64,000 bases of DNA from an uncultured Ruminococcus sp. (GCA_900539465.1 UQCF01000005.1:1-64000), one strand, 5' to 3'. Numbered from the stretch's first letter, positions 1-9,843 are shown. Translations and numbers: made by a program. The notes: generated from the letters alone by a model not told the origin.

Positions 1-54
1 GCAGCGGCAGTAAGCGGCAAAAAGACTATCAACCAGACCGGCGCTACAAAATAA
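1..54 (+). CDS. C-terminal end of an unidentified protein (partial)
   Basis: Frame 1 is open from the window edge to a TAA stop and encodes a 17-residue tail ending in TINQTGATK. Nothing in the tail identifies the family. It does not look like the end of ribosomal protein L7/L12 (rplL), the usual neighbour before rpoB. The gene is followed by a GC-rich hairpin and then by the next gene on the same strand. Confidence 0.4.
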   Translation, partial: AAAVSGKKTINQTGATK

Positions 55-60
55 ACAAAA

Positions 61-80
61 TGCCCCGCTTTTGCGGGGCA
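61..80. terminator. GC-rich hairpin, terminator-like
   Basis: Perfect 8-bp stem TGCCCCGC/GCGGGGCA with a TTTT loop, a few bases after the stop of the first gene. On the plus strand it is followed by GGAAACC rather than a T-run. On the minus strand it is followed by TTTTGTTT. It may terminate in either direction, and the stem is the stronger evidence. Confidence 0.5.
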
Positions 81-145
81 GGAAACCCAGCTTTATTCCA
101 TTTAAAAAATGGTTAAAGATAAAAATTTTTTAGGAGGATAATTTC

Positions 146-1942
146 ATGGCAAAAAAAGTATTGAGCGTAGTACTTGCACTTGTAATTGCCCTCGGTGTTT
201 GCGCTGTAGCTGTTTCGGCTGCAACAACAAGCGAGCTTAACGAGATCCTTGCAAGCTTACCCGATGATTACAACGCACGTTTCTACAACGACAAGACCGT
301 CGATGCAATTTCGGCGGCAAAAACAGCCGCTGCAGCAGCCATTGCAAGCGGAAGCCAGTCCGACATCGACAGTGCTTATGCTCTTTGCGAAGCAGCAAAA
401 ACACTTGTTGAAGAAAAAGGACAGTATTATGCACCGGATCCGATGATCCCCGGTGTAGGTGAATGGAAAGATTACCCGATTAACCGCGATGAGAGCAAAG
501 CACATGCTTACTATCAGTGGTCAACAGATGCTTCCAAGTATCTTAAAGCGGGCGATACTTTCACTCTCAGCATTAAGCTTAAGACAGACTTCTACATTTC
601 ATCAATGTATCTCGGATTTGCATATGATGCAACAAAGTTTGAGATTATTGACGCTAAGAGCTCAGACGCAATTCTTCAGAGCCTTATGAGCAACGGCTTC
701 AACTATAAGTGGGGCAGAAGCGTTACAGATGACTCAATCCTTTCCGAGTACTGGCCCTCTTCATGGACAGACGCCATGAAAGAGCAGTATAATCAGTTCT
801 GTGTAAGCTACAGCACAAATACAACAGATAACGACATTTGGATGCCCACAGATTTTGAAGACGCTGTTACAGTTACATTCAAAGTTCTTGACAATGTTAC
901 AGACGGCACAGGCAAAATCTATATGTCCAAAGAGTTCACAACTCCGTTCATCAGCGATGATGCGGATTACACAGAGCCCAGCATCAGATTTGACAGAGCA
1001 AGCGGTTCTAAGCACGCTGACTTTGTTCTTCCCGATGAGCGCGCTTCTTATGACCAGACAATCGCATTCCCCGAGGATATTAACCTTACAATCGGCGAAG
1101 CTCCCGCAGCAGCAGATTACACTTATCTTGACGCTGCTATTGCTTCAATAGCAGATTACACCGAGTCCGACTACACAGCAGCTTCTTGGAAAGTATTTGC
1201 AGACGCTGTTGCAGCAGGTAAAGCAGTTGACAGAAACCTCACAGCAGACAGCCAATCGGTTGTTGACGCTGCAACAAAGGCAATTGTTGACGCACGCGAA
1301 GCTCTTGAGTTCCAGCAGGCAGAGGGCTGCAGAATCCTTTCTGTTGTTCCTTCGGCTCCCGTTCAGCTCGCAGAGAAGACCGTTCTTGACATAACTGTTG
1401 AAGGTAGCCCCACAAAGGTTCGCTTTGTAAACAAAGACCTCAACACATGGACATATGACAGAAACAATGCTTATGTAATCGACATCACCGATAACGGTAA
1501 CGGCACAGAAACATGGAAACTCAGATTCAATGTTTATGCGGAAAAATCGGTTTATTCGATCTATGCTAAATATGCCGGCGAAGGCTGGGTAGAGCCCGCA
1601 TACAAGTTCGCTCTTAAAGTTAACTCTTATTCAGATGATAAGAATGTATATTCTTATGAAATCAATGAGTGCTATGACGGCGTAATGTATAACGGTGTTC
1701 ACAAGCTCACAGTTGTTACAGGCGCAGGCGTTTACAAGGTTCAGCTCTATAAGGGCGGCAACACTTGGACCTACACCGCAAACAACGCTACCGTAGATTA
1801 TGTTGACGGCAACAAGGTTTGGACTATCAATATGAACTTTGCTCAGCTCGGCGATCAGTCATACTCAATCAGAGTACGTACTCTTCAGAGCGCATTTGAG
1901 TTCTCGGATAAGACAATCAATGTTGAGGTTCGCTACAAATAA
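146..1942 (+). CDS. Secreted cohesin-like / FIVAR-containing surface protein
   Basis: A 598-residue exported protein. Residues 1-25 form a signal peptide (MAKK, hydrophobic core, cleavage after VSA). Residues ~30-90 are an Ala-rich helical segment resembling part of a FIVAR repeat. Residues ~125-290 look like a cohesin-type beta sandwich (AGDTFTLSIKLKT, then FAYDATKFEI, then VTVTFKVLDN). Residues ~330-390 are a clearer FIVAR-like helical module (TAASWKVFADAV ... AREALEF). Residues ~395-598 hold two related Ig-like beta domains that share WTYDRNNA/WTYTANNA motifs. No sortase motif or transmembrane anchor is visible. An AGGAGG site precedes the ATG and terminators lie on both sides, so this is probably a single-gene unit. 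The role is inferred: an extracellular binding or scaffolding protein that may bind dockerins. The cohesin assignment comes from fold pattern only. Confidence 0.6.
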   Translation: MAKKVLSVVLALVIALGVCAVAVSAATTSELNEILASLPDDYNARFYNDKTVDAISAAKTAAAAAIASGSQSDIDSAYALCEAAKTLVEEKGQYYAPDPMIPGVGEWKDYPINRDESKAHAYYQWSTDASKYLKAGDTFTLSIKLKTDFYISSMYLGFAYDATKFEIIDAKSSDAILQSLMSNGFNYKWGRSVTDDSILSEYWPSSWTDAMKEQYNQFCVSYSTNTTDNDIWMPTDFEDAVTVTFKVLDNVTDGTGKIYMSKEFTTPFISDDADYTEPSIRFDRASGSKHADFVLPDERASYDQTIAFPEDINLTIGEAPAAADYTYLDAAIASIADYTESDYTAASWKVFADAVAAGKAVDRNLTADSQSVVDAATKAIVDAREALEFQQAEGCRILSVVPSAPVQLAEKTVLDITVEGSPTKVRFVNKDLNTWTYDRNNAYVIDITDNGNGTETWKLRFNVYAEKSVYSIYAKYAGEGWVEPAYKFALKVNSYSDDKNVYSYEINECYDGVMYNGVHKLTVVTGAGVYKVQLYKGGNTWTYTANNATVDYVDGNKVWTINMNFAQLGDQSYSIRVRTLQSAFEFSDKTINVEVRYK

Positions 1943-1980
1943 TCACAATTTATCTTTAACCAAATAAACTATAACGGCAG

Positions 1981-2018
1981 ACCGTCGCTCCGAGTGAGCG
2001 GCGGTTTGTTTGTCTTTA
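1981..2018 (+). terminator. Intrinsic terminator after the surface-protein gene
   Basis: A 10-bp stem ACCGTCGCTC/GAGCGGCGGT (one G-U pair) with a 5-base loop, followed by TTGTTTGTCTTT. It lies 38 bases after the stop codon and fits rho-independent termination of the upstream gene. Confidence 0.85.
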
Positions 2019-2055
2019 ATAAAAAATGCGCTGCTCCGCACTGTTTTTTATATGC

Positions 2056-2098
2056 AAACAAGAAAATTTACTTTTTTAAAATAAATTTGCTTGTTTTT
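2056..2098 (+). repeat. AT-rich inverted repeat directly upstream of the rpoBC promoter
   Basis: Arms AAACAAG-A-AAATTTA and TAAATTT-G-CTTGTTT pair over 14 bp with a single mismatch around an 11-base loop. The repeat runs into a T-rich stretch that touches the -35 box. A smaller hairpin (TGCG/CGCA between A6 and T6 runs) lies at about 2023-2049. Together with the terminator at 1981 these fill the intergenic stretch and appear to insulate the rpoBC promoter from read-through. An operator role is also possible. Confidence 0.55.
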
Positions 2099-2099
2099 C

Positions 2100-2128
2100 T
2101 TGACATTTGCTATTTGATGATATATAAT
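2100..2128 (+). promoter_or_regulatory. Sigma-A promoter of rpoB-rpoC
   Basis: Consensus TTGACA (2100-2105) and TATAAT (2123-2128) with exact 17-bp spacing. The predicted start lies near 2135, giving a leader of about 130 nt before rpoB. The rest of the leader shows no recognised riboswitch. Confidence 0.92.
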
Positions 2129-2264
2129 GTCATAACTATTATAATGGAATTATATGTCTAAAGGTATTTAGTTTAGCTGCAAAATGCTACAAAATGCTCA
2201 TTCAAGATCCGATTTATCCACCATAAATCATGGACGAAAACAAAAGAAACGGAGTGGTTATTCA

Positions 2265-5200
2265 ATGGTGAAAGTTTCTCCAGTGACGAAGGGCAAAAGA
2301 ACTCGCAGAAGCTTTAGCAAAATCAATGAGGTTATGGAAATGCCGAACCTTATTGAGATCCAGAAGGACTCTTATCGATGGTTCCTCGAAAAAGGTCTTA
2401 AGGAAGTATTCAGGGATATAGCCGATATCACCGACTATACAGGCAACTGGGTTCTTAAATTCGTCGATTACCGTATGGACGACAAGCCCAAATACACCGT
2501 AAGAGAATGCAAGGAGCGCGACGCGACATATTCCGCGCCTATGCGTGTGCGTGCAAGACTCCGTAATAAAGAAACCGGAATCGTAAAAGAAAGCGAAGTC
2601 TATATGGGCGATTTCCCCATAATGACAGAGAGCGGTACATTTATAATTAACGGTGCAGAGAGAGTTATAGTATCTCAGCTTGTCCGTTCCCCCGGCGTAT
2701 ATTACGATATGACGCATGATAAGACCGGTATAGAGCTTTATACCAACACTGTTATTCCGAACCGAGGCGCTTGGCTCGAGTACGAAACAGACGTAAACGA
2801 TATTTACTATGTAAGAATAGATAAAAACAGAAAAATATACATTACCACATTTATAAGAGCACTCGGTCTCAGCTCTGACGATGATATACGTGAATTCTTC
2901 GGTTACGACCCCAGAATCGACGCTACTCTCGAAAAGGACGAGACTCAGAACACCGAAGAAGCTATTATGGAAGTATTCAAAAAGCTTCGCCCCGGTGAGC
3001 CTACCACTCTTGAAACCGCAAAAGCATATATCGACAATTTGTTCTTTGATCCTTATCGCTATGATATTTCACGCGTAGGCAGATATAAATATAACAAAAA
3101 GCTTTCAATGTCAGACAGACTTATCGGTGCAACGCTTTCTCAGCCGATAGCAAACGCACTTACCGGCGAGGTTGTTGCCGAGGCAGGCGAAGTTATAACC
3201 AAAGAAAAGGCACATGCGATCGAGCAGTCCGGCGCGATGGTGGCGTATGTGGCAGTCGGCGACGACAAAGAAATAAAAGTTATATCCAACGGTATGGTTG
3301 AGATAGGCGAGTTCCTGCCTCAGTTCACCGTAGATCAGCTTGAATCTATCGGAATAAACGAAAAAGTATCATTCAAGGTTCTTTCGGAGATACTTGAATC
3401 CTGCGACAATGACGACGCTGTTTTTGAGGCTCTCAAACTTCGCTGTGATGAGCTTATCCCCAAACACATCACGGTAGACGATATTTTCTCATCTATCAAC
3501 TATATAAACAGCATTGCATTCGGCGTCGGCAAAACAGATGACATAGACCATCTCGGCAACCGCCGTATACGCAGCGTAGGCGAATTGCTTCAGAACCAGT
3601 TCAGAATCGGTATTGCGAGAATGGAAAGAGTCGTTCGTGAGAGAATGACGCTTCAGGCTCAGGAGGATGAAGATAAGATTACTCCTCAGTCGCTCATAAA
3701 CATCAGGCCTGTTCTCATGGCTATCAGAGAGTTCTTCGGTTCTTCACCGCTCTCTCAGTTCATGGATCAGATCAACCCCCTTGCAGAGCTTACTCATAAG
3801 CGCCGTCTTTCAGCCCTCGGCCCCGGCGGTCTTTCACGTGACCGTGCAGGATTTGAGGTTCGTGACGTTCACTACAGCCATTACGGACGCATGTGCCCCA
3901 TAGAGACCCCCGAAGGACCGAACATCGGACTTATCTCTTACCTTGCAACATTTGCAAGAATAAACAAATACGGCTTTGTTGAGGCACCTTACAGACGTGT
4001 TGTTGACGGCAAGGTTCTTGACGAAGTTCGCTATATGACAGCCGATGAAGAAGATGAATTCATCGTTGCACAGGCTAACGAACCCCTTGATGAAAACGGA
4101 ATGTTCAAAAACAAGCGCGTTATGGCGCGTTACCGCGATGAGTACCATGAGATGGACAAAATGCGCGTTGACTACATGGATGTTTCGCCCAAGATGGTTG
4201 TTTCTGTTGCTACGGCAATGATTCCCTTCCTTGAAAACGACGATGCTAACCGTGCCCTCATGGGTTCAAACATGCAGCGTCAGGCAGTTCCGCTTCTCAC
4301 AAGCAGCGCTCCCATTGTAGGCACAGGTATGGAATATAAAGCCGCTGTTGACTCCGGCGTTGTGGTTATTGCAAAGCGCGCGGGTACCGTTGTTCACGTC
4401 AATGCGGATTATATCGAAATCCGTGCAGATGAAGACGGACAGACAGACAGATACACTCTTATCAAATTCATGCGTTCTAACCAGAGCTCATGTGTAAACC
4501 AAAAGCCGATTGTTGACCTCGGTCAGCACGTTGAAGAAAAGCAGGTTATCGCAGACGGTCCCGCAACGGATCACGGCGAAATCAGCCTCGGTAAAAATGC
4601 CCTTGTCGGATTCATGACTTGGGAGGGCTACAACTATGAGGACGCTGTTCTTATTAACGAAAAACTTGTAAGAGACGATGTTTATACATCAATTCATATA
4701 GAAGACCACGATATTGAAGCGAGAGATACAAAACTCGGACCGGAAGAAATCACAAGAGATATACCGAATGTCGGCGACGACGCTCTTAAAGACCTTGACG
4801 AACGCGGAATTATCCGTGTAGGTGCAGAGGTTCACTCCGGTGATATTCTTGTAGGTAAGGTTACACCCAAGGGCGAAACCGAGCTTACACCCGAAGAGAG
4901 ACTTCTCCGCGCAATATTCGGCGAAAAAGCAAAAGAAGTCAGAGATACTTCTCTCAGAGTTCCTCACGGCGAATACGGTATCGTTGTTAACGTTGAGGTG
5001 TTCACAAAAGAAAACAGCGACGAGCTCAGCCCCGGCGTAAACAAGGTTGTACGCTGCTACATTGCCCAGAAGCGTAAGCTCTCTGTCGGCGATAAAATGG
5101 CGGGTCGTCACGGTAACAAGGGTGTTGTTTCAAGAATACTTCCTCAGGAGGATATGCCTTTCCTTGAGGACGGCACACCGCTTGATATAGTTCTTAACCC

Positions 5201-6155
5201 GTTGGGCGTTCCCTCTCGAATGAACATCGGTCAGGTGCTTGAAGTTCACCTCGGCTTTGCCGCAAGACATCTTGGCTGGCATGTTATGACCCCCGTATTC
5301 GACGGCGCTCACGAGGAGGATATACAGTATCTTCTCACAAAAGCATATTACCTCAAGCACGGCGATGAGCACATCAAAGCCCTCGTTGATGAGTATGAAA
5401 ATTCCAAAGGCGACGAAGGATTTGACCTCAACGAGCTCATTGAGCATGTTGAGAGCAATTCGGACGCTCAGCAGTATGAGCAGCTGTTTAAAAAGGCTCG
5501 CGCGGCAAGAGACGGTAAATCAGTTCTTACCGACGGCAGAACCGGCAGAAAGTTCGATAATGCCGTTACAGTCGGCGTCATGTATTACCTCAAGCTTCAT
5601 CACCTTGTTGATGATAAAATCCATGCACGTTCAACAGGACCGTACTCACTTGTTACTCAGCAGCCCTTGGGCGGTAAAGCTCAGTTCGGCGGTCAGCGTT
5701 TCGGTGAGATGGAGGTTTGGGCTCTTGAAGCTTACGGTGCAGCTTACACTCTTCAGGAGATACTCACAGTTAAATCCGATGACGTTGTAGGACGTGTTAA
5801 AACTTACGAAGCCATTGTTAAGGGCAATAATGTTCCGCAGCCCGGTATTCCGGAATCCTTTAAAGTTCTTGTTAAAGAGCTTCAGTCTCTCGGTCTTGAC
5901 GTTAAGGTTTATGACGCAGACAAAGAAGAGATTGACCTTCGTCAGAATTTTGACGATGAGCTCGGTTTCTCTCAGAGTGACGACAAAGCATTTGTAAACG
6001 TTAACGATGCAGACTCGGCAGAGGGATACAGCCTTGAAGACGAGCAGGGCAATCCGATTTTTGAAGAAGAGTCTGAGGACGACGGAATTGATGAAGAAAG
6101 CCTGTTTGAAAACGAAAACGCTTTTGAGGCAGACGATTATTTTGATGAGGAATAA
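2265..6155 (+). CDS. rpoB: DNA-directed RNA polymerase subunit beta
   Basis: The 1296-residue beta subunit of RNA polymerase, which with beta-prime forms the catalytic centre. The ATG at 2265 is preferred over the longer open frame from 2184: GGAG lies upstream, and the family-like start (RSFSKINEVMEMPNLIEIQ) follows within about 20 residues. The rifampicin region begins near residue 492 (SPLSQFMDQINPLAELTHKR) and carries the drug-sensitive residues Q, D, H and S. GRHGNKGV (near residue 946) and MPFLEDGTPLDIVLNPLGVP mark the active-site half, and GGKAQFGGQRFGEMEVWALE is the C-terminal clamp motif. The C-terminus is a long acidic tail (EEESEDDGIDEE). rpoC follows after 58 bp in the same operon. 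Confidence 0.99.
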   Translation: MVKVSPVTKGKRTRRSFSKINEVMEMPNLIEIQKDSYRWFLEKGLKEVFRDIADITDYTGNWVLKFVDYRMDDKPKYTVRECKERDATYSAPMRVRARLRNKETGIVKESEVYMGDFPIMTESGTFIINGAERVIVSQLVRSPGVYYDMTHDKTGIELYTNTVIPNRGAWLEYETDVNDIYYVRIDKNRKIYITTFIRALGLSSDDDIREFFGYDPRIDATLEKDETQNTEEAIMEVFKKLRPGEPTTLETAKAYIDNLFFDPYRYDISRVGRYKYNKKLSMSDRLIGATLSQPIANALTGEVVAEAGEVITKEKAHAIEQSGAMVAYVAVGDDKEIKVISNGMVEIGEFLPQFTVDQLESIGINEKVSFKVLSEILESCDNDDAVFEALKLRCDELIPKHITVDDIFSSINYINSIAFGVGKTDDIDHLGNRRIRSVGELLQNQFRIGIARMERVVRERMTLQAQEDEDKITPQSLINIRPVLMAIREFFGSSPLSQFMDQINPLAELTHKRRLSALGPGGLSRDRAGFEVRDVHYSHYGRMCPIETPEGPNIGLISYLATFARINKYGFVEAPYRRVVDGKVLDEVRYMTADEEDEFIVAQANEPLDENGMFKNKRVMARYRDEYHEMDKMRVDYMDVSPKMVVSVATAMIPFLENDDANRALMGSNMQRQAVPLLTSSAPIVGTGMEYKAAVDSGVVVIAKRAGTVVHVNADYIEIRADEDGQTDRYTLIKFMRSNQSSCVNQKPIVDLGQHVEEKQVIADGPATDHGEISLGKNALVGFMTWEGYNYEDAVLINEKLVRDDVYTSIHIEDHDIEARDTKLGPEEITRDIPNVGDDALKDLDERGIIRVGAEVHSGDILVGKVTPKGETELTPEERLLRAIFGEKAKEVRDTSLRVPHGEYGIVVNVEVFTKENSDELSPGVNKVVRCYIAQKRKLSVGDKMAGRHGNKGVVSRILPQEDMPFLEDGTPLDIVLNPLGVPSRMNIGQVLEVHLGFAARHLGWHVMTPVFDGAHEEDIQYLLTKAYYLKHGDEHIKALVDEYENSKGDEGFDLNELIEHVESNSDAQQYEQLFKKARAARDGKSVLTDGRTGRKFDNAVTVGVMYYLKLHHLVDDKIHARSTGPYSLVTQQPLGGKAQFGGQRFGEMEVWALEAYGAAYTLQEILTVKSDDVVGRVKTYEAIVKGNNVPQPGIPESFKVLVKELQSLGLDVKVYDADKEEIDLRQNFDDELGFSQSDDKAFVNVNDADSAEGYSLEDEQGNPIFEEESEDDGIDEESLFENENAFEADDYFDEE

Positions 6156-6213
6156 AAGTCTCGATACAGGCAGCAAACACTAATTACTTCATTTTAGAAA
6201 AGGGGCAGTTACA

Positions 6214-9200
6214 TTGGAAAACAATACCTTTGAATCAATAAAGATCGGGCTTGCTTCACCTGAGCAGATCCGCGAGTGGTCATACGGTGAGGTCACAAAA
6301 CCCGAAACAATAAACTACAGAACCCTTAAGCCTGAGAGAGACGGACTTTTCTGCGAAAGAATTTTCGGACCCACCAAGGACTGGGAGTGCCATTGCGGAA
6401 AGTATAAAAGAGTTCGCCACAAGGGCATAATATGCGACCGCTGCGGCGTTGAAGTTACAAAATCCAAGGTTCGCCGTGAGAGAATGGGCCATATTGAGCT
6501 TGCGGCTCCCGTTTCTCATATATGGTATTTTAAGGGTATACCGTCAAGAATAGGCCTTATGCTTGACATCACACCCAGAAACCTTGAAAAGGTGCTCTAT
6601 TTTGCATCTTATATAGTTGTTGACCCCGGCGATACACCGCTTGAGAAGAAGCAGATTCTCGATGAAAAAACCTACAGCGAATATCGCGAAAGATATGAGG
6701 ATGACTTCAAAGCAGGCATGGGCGCAGAGGCTATCAAAGAGCTTCTCAAAGATATAGACCTCGATAAGCTCAGCGAAGAACTTCGCGAGGAGCTTAACAG
6801 CAACTCCGGCCAAAAGAGAACCAAAGCTCTCAAACGTCTTGAGGTTGTAGAAGCCTTCAGACAGTCCGGCAATAAACCGGAGTGGATGATACTCGACGTT
6901 GTTCCGGTTATTCCTCCCGAAATTCGTCCCATGGTTCAGCTTGACGGCGGACGTTTTGCAACATCGGATCTTAACGACCTTTACAGACGTGTTATCAACA
7001 GAAACAACCGTCTTAAAAAGCTCCTTGAGCTCGGTGCACCCGAAATCATTATCCGCAACGAAAAGAGAATGCTTCAGGAGGCAGTTGATGCACTTATCGA
7101 CAACGGCCGCCGCGGACGTCCCGTTACAGGACCCAACAACAGAGCACTCAAATCTTTGTCGGATATGCTTAAAGGTAAGCAGGGACGTTTCCGTCAGAAC
7201 CTTCTCGGTAAACGTGTTGACTACTCGGGTCGTTCGGTTATCGTTGTCGGCCCCGAACTCAAGCTTTATCAGTGCGGTCTTCCTAAAGAGATGGCTCTTG
7301 AGCTGTTCAAGCCCTTCGTTATGAAACGCCTTGTTCAGACTGAGCTTGCAGGTAATGTTAAGTCTGCAAGAAAGATGGTAGAAAAAGTAAATCCCGTTGT
7401 TTGGGACGCACTTGAAATAGTAATTAAAGACCACCCCGTAATGCTCAACCGTGCTCCTACACTTCACAGACTCGGTATTCAGGCATTTGAACCCGTACTT
7501 GTTGAGGGCAGAGCCATTAAACTTCACCCGTTGGTATGTACGGCGTTCAACGCGGATTTTGACGGTGACCAGATGGCTGTTCACGTTCCTCTTTCGGCAG
7601 AGGCACAGGCAGAGGCGAGATTCCTTATGCTTGCGGCTAACAACCTTCTCAAACCCTCCGACGGACGTCCCGTTACGGTTCCCACACAGGATATGATCCT
7701 CGGTTCATATTACCTCACACTCGAAAGACCCGGCGAACCCGGCGAGGGCAAGGTGTTCCGTGATGTGAACGAAGCGCAGATGGCATATGACGAGGGCATT
7801 ATCGGCCTTCATTCATCAATAAAAATCCGTATGAGCAAAGAGATAAACGGCAAAACCGTTACTCAGCTTGTACCCACAACACTCGGCCGCGTTATTTTCA
7901 ACGCACCCATTCCGCAGGATCTCGGCTTTGTTGACAGAAGCGACCCGGCAAACGCATTTAAGTTTGAGGTTGAGTTCCTTGTTAAAAAAGGCAACCTCGG
8001 TCAGATTATAGACAAATGCATCCGCAAGCACGGCACAGCAATTGCCGCCGAAATGCTTGATAAAATCAAGGCTCAGGGTTATAAATATTCAACCAGAAGC
8101 GGCATTACCGTTGCTGTTTGTGACGCAACAATTCCGCCTCAGAAAGCAGAGCTTATTGCTGCCGCAGAGGCAAAGATTGATAAAGTAAACAAGAACTATT
8201 CGAGAGGTCTTATCACAGACGCCGAGCGTTCAGACAGAGTTATTGAAATATGGGAAGACTGCACAAAAGAAGTTGCCAACGAACTTAAGGCAAACTTTGA
8301 TAAGTACAACCCCATTAACATGATGCTTGACTCCGGTGCCCGCGGTAACGATTCACAGCTTCGTCAGCTTGCAGGTATGCGCGGACTTATCGCAAACACG
8401 GCAGGTAAAACAATCGAAGTTCCCATCAAGGCTAACTACCGTGAGGGTCTTAATATACTCGAATACTTCATTTCCTCCCGTGGTGCGCGTAAAGGTCTTG
8501 CCGATACAGCGCTTCGTACCGCCGACTCGGGTTACCTTACCCGCCGTCTTGTTGACGTTTCGCAGGATGTTATTATCCACATGGAAGACTGCGGCTGCGA
8601 CGAGGGCATAAATGTTTATGATATTTACCACGGCAACCGTAAGATAGTTGACCTTAAAGAAAGACTTCAGGGTCGTTACCTGCTCAACGATTATGTTGAT
8701 GAAGAGACAGGCGAGCTTATTCAGAGCAAAGATGTTATGATGGGCGACGCAGACGCAGAGAGAGTTGCCAATAAGGTTAAAGCCGATTTCCAGGCAAAGC
8801 TTGACGCAGGCAAATTCCCCGAAACAGAAATCCCCTCAATCACCATAAGATCACTCCTTACATGTAAGGCAGAACACGGTGTGTGCATTAAGTGCTACGG
8901 TGCAAACCTTGCAACAGGTGAGCCTGTAACGGTAGGCGAGGCAGTCGGAATTATCGCCGCTCAGTCAATCGGCGAGCCCGGTACACAGCTTACGATGAGA
9001 ACGTTCCACACCGGCGGTGCTAAAGACGCAGGCGATATTACACAGGGTCTTCCCAGAATCGAAGAGCTTTTTGAAGCAAGAAAGCCGAAGTCACTCGCAA
9101 TTCTTGCAGAGATTGACGGTACAGTTTCAATCCGTGAGATTAAGAAGAGCCGCCATATCGTTATCACCTCAGACGACGGTGAGGAAAAAGCATATCTCAT

Positions 9201-9807
9201 TCCCTACGGTTTCCGCGAAATCGTAGAAGAGGGCGATAAGGTTACCAAGGGTCAGGCTTTGACCGACGGTGCTCCCAACCCGCACGATATACTTGCAGTC
9301 AGAGGCGTTGACGCCGTTCATGACTACCTCATTCGCGAAGTTCAGAGAACTTACCGTACTCAGGGCGTTGACATCAACGACAAGCACATTGAAGTTATAG
9401 TCCGCCAGATGATGCGTAAGGTTAAAATAACAGATCCCGGCGATTCGGATTTCCTGCCCGGTATTCAGGTTGAAAAGACCGAATTTTACGCGGCAAACGA
9501 AGCCATAAGAAAGAAAGCGGAAGCAGAGGGTCGCGAGCCGATATATGCACAGGCAATCCCCACACTTATGGGTATAACCAAGGCATCGCTTGCAACAGAG
9601 TCGTTCCTTTCTGCCGCTTCTTTCCAGGAGACAACAAGAGTTCTTACCGACGCCGCAATCAAAGGCAAAACAGATCCGCTTATCGGTCTTAAAGAAAATG
9701 TTATTATCGGTAAGCTTCTTCCCTCCGGAACGGGTATGCGTTGTTATTCCGATGTTCAAATCAGATCAACAAATCCCGTAAATGACGAGAGCGAAGAAAT
9801 TCTCTGA
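6214..9807 (+). CDS. rpoC: DNA-directed RNA polymerase subunit beta-prime
   Basis: A 1197-residue catalytic subunit, very close to the usual Firmicutes length. It starts at TTG behind an AAAAGGGG site. The N-terminal zinc site is visible (CHCGKYKR ... CDRCGVEV). The catalytic magnesium motif NADFDGD lies near residues 447-453. Later come the secondary-channel and bridge-helix region (TADSGYLTRRLVDVSQD), the second zinc cluster (CKAEHGVCIKCYG) and the trigger loop (QSIGEPGTQLTMRTFHTGG). It has no insertion of the type seen in Proteobacteria. It is co-transcribed with rpoB. The gene for an L7Ae-type protein often found between rpoC and rpsL in Firmicutes is absent, and a new promoter follows directly. 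Confidence 0.99.
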   Translation: MENNTFESIKIGLASPEQIREWSYGEVTKPETINYRTLKPERDGLFCERIFGPTKDWECHCGKYKRVRHKGIICDRCGVEVTKSKVRRERMGHIELAAPVSHIWYFKGIPSRIGLMLDITPRNLEKVLYFASYIVVDPGDTPLEKKQILDEKTYSEYRERYEDDFKAGMGAEAIKELLKDIDLDKLSEELREELNSNSGQKRTKALKRLEVVEAFRQSGNKPEWMILDVVPVIPPEIRPMVQLDGGRFATSDLNDLYRRVINRNNRLKKLLELGAPEIIIRNEKRMLQEAVDALIDNGRRGRPVTGPNNRALKSLSDMLKGKQGRFRQNLLGKRVDYSGRSVIVVGPELKLYQCGLPKEMALELFKPFVMKRLVQTELAGNVKSARKMVEKVNPVVWDALEIVIKDHPVMLNRAPTLHRLGIQAFEPVLVEGRAIKLHPLVCTAFNADFDGDQMAVHVPLSAEAQAEARFLMLAANNLLKPSDGRPVTVPTQDMILGSYYLTLERPGEPGEGKVFRDVNEAQMAYDEGIIGLHSSIKIRMSKEINGKTVTQLVPTTLGRVIFNAPIPQDLGFVDRSDPANAFKFEVEFLVKKGNLGQIIDKCIRKHGTAIAAEMLDKIKAQGYKYSTRSGITVAVCDATIPPQKAELIAAAEAKIDKVNKNYSRGLITDAERSDRVIEIWEDCTKEVANELKANFDKYNPINMMLDSGARGNDSQLRQLAGMRGLIANTAGKTIEVPIKANYREGLNILEYFISSRGARKGLADTALRTADSGYLTRRLVDVSQDVIIHMEDCGCDEGINVYDIYHGNRKIVDLKERLQGRYLLNDYVDEETGELIQSKDVMMGDADAERVANKVKADFQAKLDAGKFPETEIPSITIRSLLTCKAEHGVCIKCYGANLATGEPVTVGEAVGIIAAQSIGEPGTQLTMRTFHTGGAKDAGDITQGLPRIEELFEARKPKSLAILAEIDGTVSIREIKKSRHIVITSDDGEEKAYLIPYGFREIVEEGDKVTKGQALTDGAPNPHDILAVRGVDAVHDYLIREVQRTYRTQGVDINDKHIEVIVRQMMRKVKITDPGDSDFLPGIQVEKTEFYAANEAIRKKAEAEGREPIYAQAIPTLMGITKASLATESFLSAASFQETTRVLTDAAIKGKTDPLIGLKENVIIGKLLPSGTGMRCYSDVQIRSTNPVNDESEEIL

Positions 9808-9814
9808 TAAACTC

Positions 9815-9843
9815 TTGACATTTTTACTCTTAAAGAGTAAAAT
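9815..9843 (+). promoter_or_regulatory. Promoter of the str operon with an embedded perfect dyad
   Basis: TTGACA (9815-9820), 17 bp, TAAAAT (9838-9843). The spacer and -10 lie in a perfect palindrome at 9822-9842, with arms TTTTACTCTT and AAGAGTAAAA around a single A. The transcript should start near 9850. The dyad is placed like a repressor or activator site. No regulator is known from the sequence. Confidence 0.9.

Noticed and set aside
2184..2264. N-terminal extension of RpoB
   Set aside because: The first ATG has no ribosome binding site and the extra 27 residues do not match the family; the ATG at 2265 gives the standard start.
6544..7584. 346-codon open frame on the minus strand inside rpoC
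   Set aside because: Same reasons: opposite a highly conserved stretch of beta-prime, unnatural composition, no regulatory context.
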